The notes: a model not told the origin generated them from the letters alone. A stretch of DNA of 64,000 bases from Rothia mucilaginosa (GCF_001061665.1 NZ_JVSP01000003.1:82252-146251); one strand, 5' to 3'; positions 37,412-47,037 are shown, counted from the stretch's first letter. Numbers and translations are program-made.

Positions 37412-37453
37412 GCCGGTACAACGTAGCCGGCACAATATAGCCGGTGCAACGTA
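37412..37453. repeat. 14-bp tandem repeat, three units
   Basis: GCCGGTACAACGTA, GCCGGCACAATATA, GCCGGTGCAACGTA in a row, ending three bases before the hairpin at 37456. Confidence 0.85.
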
Positions 37454-37455
37454 AG

Positions 37456-37495
37456 AAGGGTGTGTGCCGTGTTCAGTGAACACGGCACACACCCT
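37456..37495 (-). terminator. Terminator of the lipoprotein gene at 37532
   Basis: A near-complete palindrome with arms AAGGGTGTGTGCCGTGTTCA and its complement around one base. Confidence 0.8.
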
Positions 37496-37531
37496 TTCGG
37501 CATACCGACTATTACCGGCTGCTATTCGCTG

Positions 37532-38359
37532 TTACTGGTTGTCGAGGACGTACTGTTTGAACTGCTCGTCCCGGCGTTTGAATTCTTTAAGTTCATTCTC
37601 CAAGGCAGCCTGGTTCTTGGCGACGAGCGGCTTCTGGTACTGCGCCTCCAGGTCGTAGAGCTTCTGTGAACGGCCTACATCCTGATTGCACTGCGCCTGG
37701 ATAGTGGCGATTCGAATTTCCTCTTCTGAGGGGGTGGTGCTCTGACGAATATTCTTTTCTTCCTTGACGGTCATCTCACTATCGGGGGTGAGACCCTTAT
37801 CCTTGACGCATCGCTTCCATTCGTCGTCGAGAGATTTTTTGAGCTGCCTATCCCCTGCGGCGTTTCGAGCGTCGGTTTCCAAACGCCTATACGTGGCGGA
37901 GCCGAATGGTATCTCTCCGATTTTTGCCATCTCTTCGCTGGCGCGCTGATAGCATTCGGTACTGACATCCGGGCCAGGGTCGGATGAGGGCGCAGGGGAG
38001 GACAGATCCAGCGTATTCGAGTCGTCGCTCTTGTGGAGGCCGTACTTTTGGGCGTACTCAACGTTCCAGATTCCGTAGGTCCTGCCGAAGTTCCTGCCGG
38101 CCCCCTCGGTGCGGACAAACATCTTGTAGTGTTGCCCGTGTTCGGCAAAGCACTTTTTGCGGGCGAGCTCAAGGGCTTTGGTGAAGTATTCGTCCTTGCC
38201 GGTGGTGTCGTATGCGTCCAGGGGTAGGATCACCTGGTCATTTTCTACGTCGAAAATCGCGCGGGCACTTTCGTCCTTCTCCAGAGAAGGGCCGAAGGAG
38301 CAAGAGGACAGCACAGTGCTGATGAGGGCAGCCGCCATAAGCTTTTTCAAAGCTGACAT
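37532..38359 (-). CDS. Lipoprotein of unknown function, paralogue of the protein at 24464-25276
   Basis: 275 residues. MSALKKLMAAALISTVLSSC is a lipoprotein signal with lipobox LSSC. Landmarks match the other lipoprotein in order: DDQV/ILPLDAY near residue 45, GIWNVEYAQKYGLHKSD, EWKRCVKDKGLTPDSE, EEIRIATIQAQCNQDVGRS, and the C-terminal helix AQYQKPLVAKNQAALE. No known domain. ATG 38359 lies in a frame that extends upstream without coding character. It stands alone, ended by a strong hairpin. Function unknown; it is exposed outside the membrane. Confidence 0.8.
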   Translation of the reverse strand: MSALKKLMAAALISTVLSSCSFGPSLEKDESARAIFDVENDQVILPLDAYDTTGKDEYFTKALELARKKCFAEHGQHYKMFVRTEGAGRNFGRTYGIWNVEYAQKYGLHKSDDSNTLDLSSPAPSSDPGPDVSTECYQRASEEMAKIGEIPFGSATYRRLETDARNAAGDRQLKKSLDDEWKRCVKDKGLTPDSEMTVKEEKNIRQSTTPSEEEIRIATIQAQCNQDVGRSQKLYDLEAQYQKPLVAKNQAALENELKEFKRRDEQFKQYVLDNQ

Positions 38360-38628
38360 GGTGTATATCCAATCTGTTACGGGGAGCCCGTGGCGTCGCG
38401 GCCACAACCCCCCCCGTAGACCACGCGAACGATGTGGCCTTGAGAACACTTCTTGAGAAGGTGACTTAACAATACCCCTAGTGGAGGCTAGTTTGCCCCC
38501 AATAGGCTGGTGCGTGCAATAGAAAATTTTCTGCCGCGTGGCGGGTTCGGTGTCGGTTGCGGATTTGCCCGGTGAGATTGCGCAGGATAGGTGGGCGCAC
38601 CTGATTTGGTGCCCCGCCCGCCTCGCGC

Positions 38629-38634
38629 CACAAT
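38629..38634 (+). promoter_or_regulatory. -10 box CACAAT for the S4-domain gene
   Basis: Six bases before ATG 38641. Confidence 0.4.
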
Positions 38635-38640
38635 GAACAC

Positions 38641-39033
38641 ATGACCGCAGAAGACACCAACACACTAACCAGCGCCAGGCTCGACCTCTGGCTCTGGTCG
38701 GTGCGCATCTTTAAAACCCGTTCCCTCGCCGCCGACGAATGTAAAGGCGGCCACGTGCGCGTCAACGACGCCCCCGCCAAACCCTCCCAAAAACTCAAAA
38801 AAGGCGACGTGGTGCGCGTGCGCTACCCCGGCTGGGAACGCGTCTTCAAAGTTGAAAAACTCCTCGTCAAACGCGTAGGCGCCCCCATCGCCGTCACCTG
38901 CTACGAAGACCTTTCCGGCCCGCGCCCCGCCTACCTCTCCATGCCCCCGGTCGCCAAACGCGAACGAGGCAGCGGCCGCCCCACCAAGAAGGAACGCCGC
39001 GCCCTCGACGAACTACGCGGCCGAGGCGCCTAA
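38641..39033 (+). CDS. S4-domain RNA-binding protein, Hsp15-like
   Basis: 130 residues. The S4 fold is ARLDLWLWSVRIFKTRSLAADECKGG with VRVNDAPAKPSQKLKKGDVV, as in Hsp15/YrfH, which binds stalled 50S-nascent chain complexes. The basic tail KRERGSGRPTKKERRALDEL is typical. The gene uses many AAA codons for this genome. It stands just before the MATE transporter gene, each with its own -10 box. Confidence 0.88.
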   Translation: MTAEDTNTLTSARLDLWLWSVRIFKTRSLAADECKGGHVRVNDAPAKPSQKLKKGDVVRVRYPGWERVFKVEKLLVKRVGAPIAVTCYEDLSGPRPAYLSMPPVAKRERGSGRPTKKERRALDELRGRGA

Positions 39034-39107
39034 CCGCGCATCTCGCGCGCCTATCTCGCAGAGTGCACCCCGCCCCGCGCGCAGGCACCCGCCGCCGCGG
39101 CGGAGAG

Positions 39108-39113
39108 TAGCCT
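39108..39113 (+). promoter_or_regulatory. -10 box TAGCCT for the MATE gene
   Basis: Six bases before ATG 39120; the AGAAGG between is too close to act as a ribosome site. Confidence 0.4.
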
Positions 39114-39119
39114 AGAAGG

Positions 39120-40580
39120 ATGAGCACACAGAAGCACCCTATTGCTGAACCCAGCGGCACCGAACCCGGCGCGCCCGCTAAAAATGCCGCGAATACCGCC
39201 GCGAGCCCCAGCACCAATGCCGGTACCAACACCGCCGAGCCTTCGCTGAACCGACGCATCCTCGCGCTCGCCGTACCCGCCTTCGGCGCGCTCATCGCCG
39301 AACCCATCTTCGTGCTCACCGACTCCGCCCTCATCGGCCAACTCGGCAAGGCAGAACTCGCCGGCATGAGCATCGCCGCCACGCTCGTCACCACGGTCGT
39401 GGGCCTCATGAACTTCCTCGCCTACTCCGTCACGCCCGCCGTGGCGCGCGCCTTCGGCGAGAAGAACCTGCGCCGCGCCTGGCAGATCGGTGTGGACGGC
39501 GTGTGGGTCGCCTTCGGCCTCGGCATGCTCCTCATGATCGCCGGATACGCCTTCGCAGACCCGCTGCTGCGCGGCCTCGGCGCGACCGACGAAACCATGA
39601 GCTACGCCCTCGACTACCTGCACCACTCGCTGTGGGGTATTCCGCCGATGATGATTATCCTCGCGCAGGTCGGCACGCTCCGCGGACTGCAAGACACCGT
39701 CACCCCGCTCAAAGTCGCCACGGTCGGCACGCTCGTCAACATTGTGCTGAACTGGTTGCTCATCTACCCGGTCGGCTGGGGTGTCGCCGGTTCGGCGACC
39801 GGCACCTCCCTCACCCAGTGGGGCATGGCTGCCGCGCTCGGTGTGGTCATGATGCGCGGCACCCGCGAGCACGCCGTCCGCTGGGCACCCGACGTCGCCG
39901 GCATGCGTTCGGTGCTCTCGCTCGGCTCCTGGCTCATGCTGCGCACCCTGTCCATGCGCATCGCCTCCCTGCTGACCGTGTTCGTCGTGGCACGATTCGG
40001 CACCGAACACACCGCCGCCTACCAGCTCGGTATGGGCGTATTTAACCTCTTCCTCTACGCCCTGGACTCCCTCGCCATCGCCGCCCAGGCGCTACTCGGC
40101 AAGGAACTCGGCGAACGCGACCTGAACGTAGAATCCGAGCGCGTGAAGGTGCGCCAGCTGAAAAACCGGCTGCTGCGCATGAGCCTCATCTACGGCGTTA
40201 TCACCGGCCTAATCTGCCCTCTCATCGGCTTCTTCGGCTCCTGGCTGTTCACTAAGGATGCGCAGGTGGCGTTCCTCTTCACCATCGCCACCGTTATCAT
40301 TGCCCTCGGCCAGCCCATCGCCGCCTACGTGTTCACCCTGGACGGCATCCTCATGGGCGCGCAGGACGTGAAATACCTGGCAATCGGCTGCTTCATCATG
40401 CTCGTCATGTACGTGCCCGTCATGCTCGGCCTGCACTGGGTAGTCGGTGCCGGCACCATGGATGCGCTCGCCGGGTATTGCGGCTTGTGGGCGGCGTATA
40501 TTCTGTACTTCCAGGGAATCCGCGCGGTCATTTTCGGTCGCCGCGCCCGCTCGGATGTGTGGATGAAAGCCGGTGCCTAG
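39120..40580 (+). CDS. MATE-family efflux transporter, DinF type
   Basis: 486 residues, 12 membrane segments in two halves. First half: ILALAVPAFGALIAEPIFVLTDSALIG with the acidic TM1 residue, and LRGLQDTVTPLKV. Second half begins near SLGSWLMLRTLSMRIASLL. The DinF-like subgroup exports cationic or organic compounds with proton or sodium coupling; the substrate is unknown. A 40-residue Ala/Thr-rich tail precedes TM1. The stretch GADETMSY-type loop is normal for the family. Confidence 0.9.
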   Translation: MSTQKHPIAEPSGTEPGAPAKNAANTAASPSTNAGTNTAEPSLNRRILALAVPAFGALIAEPIFVLTDSALIGQLGKAELAGMSIAATLVTTVVGLMNFLAYSVTPAVARAFGEKNLRRAWQIGVDGVWVAFGLGMLLMIAGYAFADPLLRGLGATDETMSYALDYLHHSLWGIPPMMIILAQVGTLRGLQDTVTPLKVATVGTLVNIVLNWLLIYPVGWGVAGSATGTSLTQWGMAAALGVVMMRGTREHAVRWAPDVAGMRSVLSLGSWLMLRTLSMRIASLLTVFVVARFGTEHTAAYQLGMGVFNLFLYALDSLAIAAQALLGKELGERDLNVESERVKVRQLKNRLLRMSLIYGVITGLICPLIGFFGSWLFTKDAQVAFLFTIATVIIALGQPIAAYVFTLDGILMGAQDVKYLAIGCFIMLVMYVPVMLGLHWVVGAGTMDALAGYCGLWAAYILYFQGIRAVIFGRRARSDVWMKAGA

Positions 40581-40797
40581 TAGGGGCTTCGCAGAGGGAC
40601 TTGTAGGGGGCTCTGGAGGTGCTTCTCCGGGGAACTTTGGTGTGCGCCGGGGCGGCTGGACTGGGCATTTTGTGGCGGTACTTCACGCTCTCGCGGAGTA
40701 TTTCCTGCGGGCGTAACTCGCCACATTTCGTACCGCCGGCACCCTCCGCAGGTGTAGCATGACAGGATATTGAAACCCTCATGCAAAGGATGAAACC

Positions 40798-41454
40798 GTG
40801 ACCGTAACCCGCGAAGAAGCCCTCGAAATTTTCGCCCGCCGCCGCGCAACCCGCGCCTACGACCCCGACCGCCGCATCAGCGACGAAGACTTTGCCGCAA
40901 TCCTCGAATTTGCGCGCCTGTCGCCCAGCTCCGTCGGCACCGAGCCGTGGAAGTTCCTGGTCATCCAGGACCCCGAACTGCGCGAAAAGCTCAAGCCGAT
41001 CGCCTGGGGCATGGCGGGCGCCCTCGACGACGCAAGCCACCTGGTTGTTCTGCTGGCGAAGAAGGGCCTGCGCTACGACACCCCGTGGATGCGCCGCACC
41101 CTCGAAAGCCGCAACCTCACCGAGGAGCAGATGGAGGCCGCACTCGAACGCTACGGTAACTTCCAGAAGAACGACATGAAGGTCCTGGAAAGCGACCGCG
41201 CGCTCTTCGACTGGGCATCCAAGCAGACCTACATCGCCCTGGGCAACATGATGACCGGCGCCGCAATGCTCGGCATCGACTCCTGCCCCATTGAGGGTAT
41301 GAACTACGAGGCAGTGAACGAGCTGCTCACTTCTGCCGGCCTGTTCGACCCGGAGGAGTACGGCGTGTCCGTGGCTGTGACCTTCGGTTACCGTGCCCGC
41401 GAGATTGCCCCGAAGAGCCGCCGCTCCATCGAGGACCTGGTCACCTGGGCGTAA
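40798..41454 (+). CDS. Nitroreductase family protein
   Basis: 218-residue FMN-dependent NAD(P)H oxidoreductase. RRATRAYDPDRRISDEDF and LARLSPSS-type FMN site (EFARLSPSSVGTEPWKFLVI), then IALGNMMTGAAMLGIDSCPIEGMNYEAV with the C-terminal FMN contacts, as in NfsB-like enzymes. Physiological substrate unknown; quinones or nitro compounds are likely. GTG 40798 has AAAGGATG upstream. It ends at a 20-bp terminator shared with copA. Confidence 0.92.
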   Translation: MTVTREEALEIFARRRATRAYDPDRRISDEDFAAILEFARLSPSSVGTEPWKFLVIQDPELREKLKPIAWGMAGALDDASHLVVLLAKKGLRYDTPWMRRTLESRNLTEEQMEAALERYGNFQKNDMKVLESDRALFDWASKQTYIALGNMMTGAAMLGIDSCPIEGMNYEAVNELLTSAGLFDPEEYGVSVAVTFGYRAREIAPKSRRSIEDLVTWA

Positions 41455-41506
41455 GGTTCTGCCGGGCTGTCGGCGAGATGTTCAAGCCGCCGCCCGTGAA
41501 AACTGA

Positions 41507-41554
41507 ATATAAAGAAATGCACCGCCCTTACACAGGCGGTGCATTTCTTTATAT
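41507..41554. terminator. Bidirectional terminator between nitroreductase gene and copA
   Basis: Perfect 20-bp arms (41507-41526 and 41535-41554), A/T-rich ends and an eight-base loop. Confidence 0.92.
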
Positions 41555-41649
41555 CTTTACCGCGCGAAAGCACGGTAAGATGCGCTTTTGAAATTTTCGT
41601 TCAGGCTATTTCAATAGCTAATGTTCGGACAATTTCGCGTTATGTTTTA

Positions 41650-44157
41650 CTACTTCCTAAACGCCGTCAGACGCATAGAATTCAGCACCACAAACACCGA
41701 ACTAAACGCCATAGCCGCACCCGCAATCATCGGGTTCAGCAGGCCCGCCACGGCGACCGGAACAGCCACCGAATTGTAGGCGAACGCCCAGAACAGGTTC
41801 GACTTGATGGTGCGCAGCGTAGCCCGGGAGAGGCGCAGCGCCGTGACCACCGAGGCGACATCCGAGCGGGTCAGCACGATATCGGCGGCCTCCGCGGCAA
41901 CGTCCGTGCCCGAACCCATCGCGATGCCCAGCTCGGCCAGAGCCAGCGCCGGGGCGTCATTCACGCCGTCGCCAACCATCGCCACGCGGTGACCGGCCTT
42001 CTGCAACTGGCGGACCACCTGCGACTTACCCTCGGGGGTCACGCCGGCGTACACGTTATCTGCCGAAATGCCGACCTGCGAGGCAACCGCCTGCGCAACC
42101 TGCGGGGCGTCGCCGGTGAGCAGGATGGGCTCCAGACCGAGCTCGCGCAGCTGCGCCATGGTCTCTGCAGCCTCCGGCTTGGGGGTATCGGCAACCGAAA
42201 TCATGCCGACCGGCTGCGGGTCGGGGGTGCTGTTCGGGGCTTCACCGTTCGGAGCCTCGCCGCGGGCGACGACCACGGTCGTCAGACCCGCCCGGCGAGC
42301 CTGATCCAGCAGCGCCAACTGGCCCTCGCTCAGCTGCGCACCCGCCGCCTGCAGGTACTCGGGAGTACCCACCACAACCAGCTGGGGGGCGCCGCTCTCG
42401 GCGCCTTCACCCGCGCCGCTCAGCACGCCGCGCACGCCTCCGGGGACACCCTCAAAGCCGCTCACGCTGGGTGCTGAAGCGCCCTCAGCCAGCACGCCCT
42501 GCTCACGGGCAAAACCGGCAATCGCGCGGGCAATCGGGTGCTCGCTCAGCGCCTCCACGGCGGCGGCATCACGCAAAACAGACAGGGAACGTTCGCTCTT
42601 GGAATCTGCAGAATCCGGCGAAATACCGGACAAGTCACCCGCCGACTCGTAGTCGCCAAACGTGCCGTAGAACGCCACGGACATCTCGCCGGTCGTCACG
42701 GTACCGGTCTTATCCAGTACCACGCGATCAACCGTGCTCGTCGCCTCCAGTACCTGCGCATTACGAATCAAAATGCCCAGCTGCCAGCCGCGACCCGTAC
42801 CCGCCAGCAGAGCCGTCGGGGTCGCCAAACCCAGGGCGCACGGGCACGCCACCACCAGCACCGACACCGCTGCGTTGAACGCCGCCGCACCGTCACCGGA
42901 AATCAGCCACCAACCGACCAGGGTCAGCGCCGAAATCGTCAAAATCACCGGCACGAACACGGCAGAAACACGATCTGCCAAGCGAGCAATAGGAGCCTTC
43001 GTCTCCTGGGCGCTGGCCACCAGCTCACCCATCTTCGCCAGGGTCGTCTCGGTGCCCACGCGGGTGGCGCGCACCGTCAACGAACCCGAAGTGTTCACCG
43101 TGGCACCCGTAACCGTATCGCCCGGATGCACCTCAACCGGCACAGACTCGCCGGTCAGCAGGGACGCATCCACCGCGGAGGTACCCTCGACCACCACGCC
43201 GTCCGTGGCAATCTTCTCGCCCGGGCGCACCAGGAACAGGTCATCCGGCATGAGGTCCTCCACCGGAACCTGCACCTGCTTGGTCACGCCCTGCTTATCG
43301 GTGCGCAGCAGGGTCGCCTCCTTCGCGCCCATGCTCAGCAGGGTGCGCAGCGCATCCGAGGAGCGGTGGCGGGTGCGGTGCTCAATTGCGCGGCCAATCA
43401 GCAGGAACAGCGTCACCATGGACGCCGAATCGAAGTACAGCGGCGCATGGTGGCCGGTAAACATCGACCAGAAGCTGCCGCCCGCATGGTGCACGTGCGC
43501 CGTCAGTGCCGGGTTCATGAGCAGCTGCGCCAGCGAATAGAAGTACGCCACGACCACGCCGAGGGACACGAGCGTATCCATCGTGGAGGAGCCGTGACGG
43601 GCATTGATGAGCGCGGCGCGGTGGAACGGCGCGGCGCACCAGAACGCGACCGGCGCGGTCAGAATCGCCACGACCCAGCCCCAGTTCGGGAACTGGAACG
43701 CCGGGAACATGGAAATCAGGAAGATGGGCACACCCAGAATCGTCGCGTAGATAATGCGGTCGGTGAAGCCGCCCTTCATGCTCGGGGTGGTGTGCTGACC
43801 GCCGCCGTCGGATGCGCTCGCATCAGTCGCGGCGCCCACGCGCGGGCCGTTTTTGAGGTGCGCCTTGTAGCCGGCGTTGTTGATGGTCTCAACAATCTGC
43901 TCGTCGCTCACGCCCTCGGGTACGATGACGCGCGCGGACTCCAGCGGCAGGTTCACCGCCGGGTCAACACCGGGGATTTTGCGGAGCTTACGCTCCACGC
44001 GGCCCACGCAGGATGCACAGGTCATGCCCTGAATGTCCACGTGGATAATTCGGGTTGACTCCGTTGATTTTGCGGTCGTTCCGGCAGGATTAAAAAGAGA
44101 GCGCTCACTCTGTGATGAGGTCTCGCGGGTGCTTGTTGAAGGCAGTGTAGAAGACAC
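41650..44157 (-). CDS. copA: Copper-exporting P1B-type ATPase
   Basis: 835 residues. One N-terminal HMA domain with GMTCASC (Cys47, Cys50), eight membrane segments, the CPC ion motif in [19 protein letters not shown], the phosphorylation site [13 protein letters not shown] motif [15 protein letters not shown] and hinge [13 protein letters not shown]. It pumps Cu(I) out of the cytoplasm. The loop between TM2 and TM3 has the AHVHHAGGS histidines. GTG 44157 has GAGGAAG upstream. It is last gene of the csoR-copZ-copA run. Confidence 0.95.
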   Translation of the reverse strand: MSSTLPSTSTRETSSQSERSLFNPAGTTAKSTESTRIIHVDIQGMTCASCVGRVERKLRKIPGVDPAVNLPLESARVIVPEGVSDEQIVETINNAGYKAHLKNGPRVGAATDASASDGGGQHTTPSMKGGFTDRIIYATILGVPIFLISMFPAFQFPNWGWVVAILTAPVAFWCAAPFHRAALINARHGSSTMDTLVSLGVVVAYFYSLAQLLMNPALTAHVHHAGGSFWSMFTGHHAPLYFDSASMVTLFLLIGRAIEHRTRHRSSDALRTLLSMGAKEATLLRTDKQGVTKQVQVPVEDLMPDDLFLVRPGEKIATDGVVVEGTSAVDASLLTGESVPVEVHPGDTVTGATVNTSGSLTVRATRVGTETTLAKMGELVASAQETKAPIARLADRVSAVFVPVILTISALTLVGWWLISGDGAAAFNAAVSVLVVACPCALGLATPTALLAGTGRGWQLGILIRNAQVLEATSTVDRVVLDKTGTVTTGEMSVAFYGTFGDYESAGDLSGISPDSADSKSERSLSVLRDAAAVEALSEHPIARAIAGFAREQGVLAEGASAPSVSGFEGVPGGVRGVLSGAGEGAESGAPQLVVVGTPEYLQAAGAQLSEGQLALLDQARRAGLTTVVVARGEAPNGEAPNSTPDPQPVGMISVADTPKPEAAETMAQLRELGLEPILLTGDAPQVAQAVASQVGISADNVYAGVTPEGKSQVVRQLQKAGHRVAMVGDGVNDAPALALAELGIAMGSGTDVAAEAADIVLTRSDVASVVTALRLSRATLRTIKSNLFWAFAYNSVAVPVAVAGLLNPMIAGAAMAFSSVFVVLNSMRLTAFRK

Positions 44158-44337
44158 AATACTTCCTCAAAAATAAAAACAGAGGGTAGAAAAAAGGTAC
44201 ACCAAGCCGGGGGAGGGGCCCCGAAGGACCCCGCCCCGGCGGTGTTTGGCGCAATGTTTAGGGTGCGCCGTCGAGAGCGCGTGAGGGTGAAAACCGCGAG
44301 GCTGTGAAAGTGGCGGCGCGAGTAATGCTGCCGCGGC

Positions 44338-44724
44338 TTAGTGGTCGCCGGGCAGCCCATCCGGGCGGGTCGTGTGCGGGCGAATACCGGTCACCTTCGC
44401 GCCTCGATCGGAGACGCCGTACGCGCGTTTCACAGCGGCCCGCGGGAACGGCGAAGCGTTCGCCTTCTCGCGAGCCTTCAGACCTTGCTCGTGCTCGGCG
44501 GAACGCTTATTCGCGCTCGTGCCGCCACGTCGTGCGGCACCGGGCGCATCCTCACGCGCCGTATATTCGGGGCTCTGCTTGACCCAGGAATCGACCAGGG
44601 CGGGGTCCAGGCTCATCTGCCGGGCGACGCGGGCAATCGCGTCGCGCAGGTGCATGTTATCGACGCCGACGAGGGTGCGAACCGCGCCGACGACCATTGC
44701 GATGTAGTTAGCCGGGTATGCCAT
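44338..44724 (-). CDS. Unknown protein inside the copper operon
   Basis: 128 residues, no known family. The N-terminal half (HLRDAIARVARQMSLDPALVDSWVKQSPEY) is helical and reads like a helix-turn-helix or a small four-helix unit. The C-terminal half is basic and Gly/Pro/Arg-rich (GIRPHTTRPDGLPGDH). CAGGAG precedes ATG. It lies 77 bp behind copZ and 180 bp ahead of copA on the same strand, so it may be co-transcribed. No Cys or Met cluster suggests direct copper binding. Confidence 0.6.
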   Translation of the reverse strand: MAYPANYIAMVVGAVRTLVGVDNMHLRDAIARVARQMSLDPALVDSWVKQSPEYTAREDAPGAARRGGTSANKRSAEHEQGLKAREKANASPFPRAAVKRAYGVSDRGAKVTGIRPHTTRPDGLPGDH

Positions 44725-44801
44725 GGTGACTCCTGGGTGTGGGTTGCTATGTCTAGCGTACCGGTTTGAGTTGTCCCGGGGCTGTGTTGTGTGGCGGTCG
44801 A

Positions 44802-45017
44802 TTAGACGGCGGGGGTGTAGCCAGCCTCCACGATAGCGTCCGCGACAGCCTGGGTGTTGAGGGTGCCCTCGTGCTCAATGGTCACGGTGGAGACGCCGTC
44901 CTTGACGACGTCCACGGTCACGCCGGTCACGCCGGGAACTTCGCTGACCTCTTCGCTGACGCTCATAGCGCAGTGGTTGCAGGTCAGGCCGGTTGCCTTA
45001 ACGGTGGTGGTGCTCAT
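44802..45017 (-). CDS. copZ: Copper chaperone, HMA domain
   Basis: 71 residues, one HMA domain: VKATGLTCNHCAMSVSEEV with the CxxC Cu(I) site, and GYTPAV at the C-terminus. It would hand copper to CopA or CsoR in the cytoplasm. AAAGGAAATC precedes ATG. It lies 62 bp behind csoR. Confidence 0.93.
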   Translation of the reverse strand: MSTTTVKATGLTCNHCAMSVSEEVSEVPGVTGVTVDVVKDGVSTVTIEHEGTLNTQAVADAIVEAGYTPAV

Positions 45018-45079
45018 GATGATTTCCTTTCGGTAATGGGTTGAAAACTTGGGGCCGCCGGATGTTTAGTGCGGGGCGT

Positions 45080-45505
45080 TTAGCTGCGCATGAGGCGGGA
45101 GATGGCGGCGGTTGCCTCTTTGACCTTGGCCTCTGCGATGGTCGGGTCGCCGGTGCGTTCGGATTCGACGGCGGCGCCGGTCACGCAATGGCCGATATGC
45201 TCTTCGAGCAGGTTCAGGGAGACAGCGTGGAGCGCCTTGGAGACCGCGGCAACCTGGGTGAGGATGTCGATGCAGTACTTATCTTCGTCGACCATGCGGG
45301 CGATGCCGCGAACCTGCCCTTCGATGCGGCGCAGGCGCTTGAGGTGCGCCTCTTTGGTGGAAGCGTAACCGTGCTGGGTTTCGGGCGCCTCGCCGCCGCA
45401 GCATGCGCCGGTGTGCGCCTCGGTGGGCTCCTCAGTGGGGGCGCCGGATGCGGTGCTGACCTGGTCGGATGTGCTGTGGCAGCACTGGTTGCTAGTGGTT
45501 TCCAT
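45080..45505 (-). CDS. csoR: CsoR-type copper-sensing repressor
   Basis: 141 residues. The DUF156/CsoR helical core starts at KEAHLKRLRRIEGQVRGIARM. Cys78, His103 and Cys107 have the spacing (25 and 4) of the Cu(I) site in characterised CsoR proteins. An unusual 45-residue N-terminal extension has two further Cys pairs (CCH, ACCGG) and could bind extra metal. It heads the copper operon, and an operator-like palindrome overlaps its promoter, implying autorepression released by copper. Confidence 0.93.
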   Translation of the reverse strand: METTSNQCCHSTSDQVSTASGAPTEEPTEAHTGACCGGEAPETQHGYASTKEAHLKRLRRIEGQVRGIARMVDEDKYCIDILTQVAAVSKALHAVSLNLLEEHIGHCVTGAAVESERTGDPTIAEAKVKEATAAISRLMRS

Positions 45506-45511
45506 GGCTTA

Positions 45512-45535
45512 AGTGTATACCCTAGGGGGGTATCC
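45512..45535 (-). promoter_or_regulatory. CsoR operator overlapping the csoR -10 box
   Basis: On the minus strand GGATACCCCCCTAGGGTATAC is a C/G-tract pseudo-palindrome of CsoR type. TACACT (45517-45512) directly follows and is six bases before ATG 45505. Repressor and polymerase would compete for the same bases. Confidence 0.75.
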
Positions 45536-45576
45536 CGCAAGGGGTTGTTACGAGTTGTTACGCGGTAAGGATTTTC

Positions 45577-45618
45577 ATGCCGAGCTGTTTATGCCGAGCT
45601 GGTTACGCCGAGAAGCCA
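45577..45618. repeat. 14-bp tandem repeat, about 2.5 units
   Basis: ATGCCGAGCTGTTT, ATGCCGAGCTGGTT and the start of a third (ACGCCGAG) that runs into the 67-bp palindrome at 45609. Confidence 0.75.
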
Positions 45619-45675
45619 CATGTGTTTCGAACAGCCACATCATAATTGGCTTCTGGAAACACATGTGGCTTCTCG
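45609..45675. repeat. 67-bp palindromic repeat, copy 1
   Basis: Outer arms GAGAAGCCACATGTGTTTC (45610-45628) and its exact complement (45656-45674). The centre again contains AGCCAC and GGCT. The same 67-bp layout recurs at 52479-52545. Confidence 0.92.
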
Positions 45676-45709
45676 CTATGGGGCTGTAATCCGTACAGAA
45701 TTTGTGCCA

Positions 45710-45762
45710 TGGTTTAGTGTCTTCGACCATGGCTTTTAACTACGACCAAAGACACTAAACCA
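45710..45762. repeat. Inverted repeat TGGTTTAGTGTCTT
   Basis: Arms 45710-45723 and 45749-45762 are perfect over 14 bp with a 25-bp spacer. It lies between the 67-bp repeat and a terminator module. Role unknown. Confidence 0.8.
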
Positions 45763-45785
45763 CAGCAGAACTTTTGGGCACACAA

Positions 45786-45840
45786 AGCTGGCGGCCCCGA
45801 ACACTTCCGTATCCGGGGCCGCCTGCTGCGGTTATTTATG
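45786..45840 (-). terminator. Terminator module A behind the secreted-protein gene
   Basis: GGCGGCCCCG and CGGGGCCGCC arms, followed by TGCGGTTATTTA toward the gene. The same module occurs at 48099-48151. Confidence 0.85.
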
Positions 45841-45858
45841 TGTTGAGTTAGAACTGGT

Positions 45859-47034
45859 TTACATGTCGGGCCAGTCGCGGTGTAGCGAATACTCCGTATC
45901 CCCATCGCCATTATCGTTCAGGTGCCAGCGCTGACCGGTGCGAATATCGGCCTTGCGCAGACGCGGGTTCGGGTTATCCTTCTTACCCATCGTCGGGTCA
46001 TTCTGGCAGCCCCAGCGGGTGTCATCCTCTTCGCAGGAGCCGGCCACACGGCCCACATCAACCCACCACACACGCATCAGCAGCGGGTCAACGGTATCTT
46101 TCGTCAACACGACATCCAACGCCTGCCAATCGCCGCCGTTCACACGGAAACGACCAGAGTATGACACCGTTGCGTAGGCGTGGAAATTGCCTGAGCGTTT
46201 GTACACATAACTGGTGGCGGTCTTGCGTGACTCTTCGCCGCGTGCCCTGCTAACCGGCTTGCCCATGGTGTAGAAAGTATCCTCGTCGCCGTTGCCGTAT
46301 TGGATGGTCATTTGGGTGGGGTAGGATTCTATTTCTACGTGGCCGATCATGAGGTCGCCTTCCCAACGTGCGGTGGGTGCGTCGACGTAGAAGTTGACGG
46401 CTTGGTTCTTGTAGACGTTGGGGTTGTCGTTACCCTGACCAGAGCCAAGGTTGTAGGACTGTTTTAGTACGGGGGCCTGGATATTGGTGTTAGCGAATTG
46501 GTCTTCGATTTCTTGGAGCATTTCTTCGATAGTGGGTCCCTTGGGGGTTTCTTTGGGGTTGGTGGGGGTGAGGGTTTTAGTGTCGTTGGGCTTGCAAAAT
46601 ACCGTGTCCCCATTGGTAGTTGATTCAATTGGCTTTTCTTTGACGCGGGCGTATTCGCCGGGTTTCATAGCTTCATCATGGCACGCAGCCTCGCCGGGGC
46701 GGCGGTTTGCTGTTTTGCGGGCATACATTTTGGCGCCTGTTTCATCGGTTATTGATTGGTAGTTGTTATTAAACCAATTGACCCAATTCTGGTAGTCGTT
46801 TGAAAGAGCCTGGGGATTGTTCGAACTATCACTGGGGACCTTGGAATTATCCTCTTTATTTGTATTGGTTGAATCGCCATCGCGTTCTACTGGCCTATTT
46901 TTATGGGTTTGAGATGTCTTATAACAGTGCCCATTAGAATTTTTACATTCTTCACTGTATGCATTTTGGATACTTAGAAGGGATATCGACAGAATGGATG
47001 CAAATAATATGCGCATGCACTTAGAATTAATCAT
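45859..47034 (-). CDS. Secreted protein with PKD-like region, unknown function
   Basis: 391 residues. Signal peptide MRILFASILSISLLSIQNAYS after a short MINSKC lead. A Ser/Asn/Thr-rich linker to about residue 90 is followed by helical sequence (WVNWFNNNYQSITDETG). From residue about 215 there is a beta-rich domain (MTIQYGNGDEDTFYT, SYVYKRSGNFHAYATVSYSG) that reads like a PKD/Ig-type fold. Cys pairs near both ends may form disulfides. ATG 47034 is three bases after the stop of the DUF6318 lipoprotein gene, so the two are one operon. The first 250 bp are AT-rich compared with the genome, suggesting transfer. Confidence 0.75.
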   Translation of the reverse strand: MINSKCMRILFASILSISLLSIQNAYSEECKNSNGHCYKTSQTHKNRPVERDGDSTNTNKEDNSKVPSDSSNNPQALSNDYQNWVNWFNNNYQSITDETGAKMYARKTANRRPGEAACHDEAMKPGEYARVKEKPIESTTNGDTVFCKPNDTKTLTPTNPKETPKGPTIEEMLQEIEDQFANTNIQAPVLKQSYNLGSGQGNDNPNVYKNQAVNFYVDAPTARWEGDLMIGHVEIESYPTQMTIQYGNGDEDTFYTMGKPVSRARGEESRKTATSYVYKRSGNFHAYATVSYSGRFRVNGGDWQALDVVLTKDTVDPLLMRVWWVDVGRVAGSCEEDDTRWGCQNDPTMGKKDNPNPRLRKADIRTGQRWHLNDNGDGDTEYSLHRDWPDM

Positions 47035-47037
47035 GGT

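Noticed and set aside
45510-45860. Small RNA gene suggested by the palindromes here
   Set aside because: The stems are repeats shared with other loci, and no promoter-terminator pair frames them.
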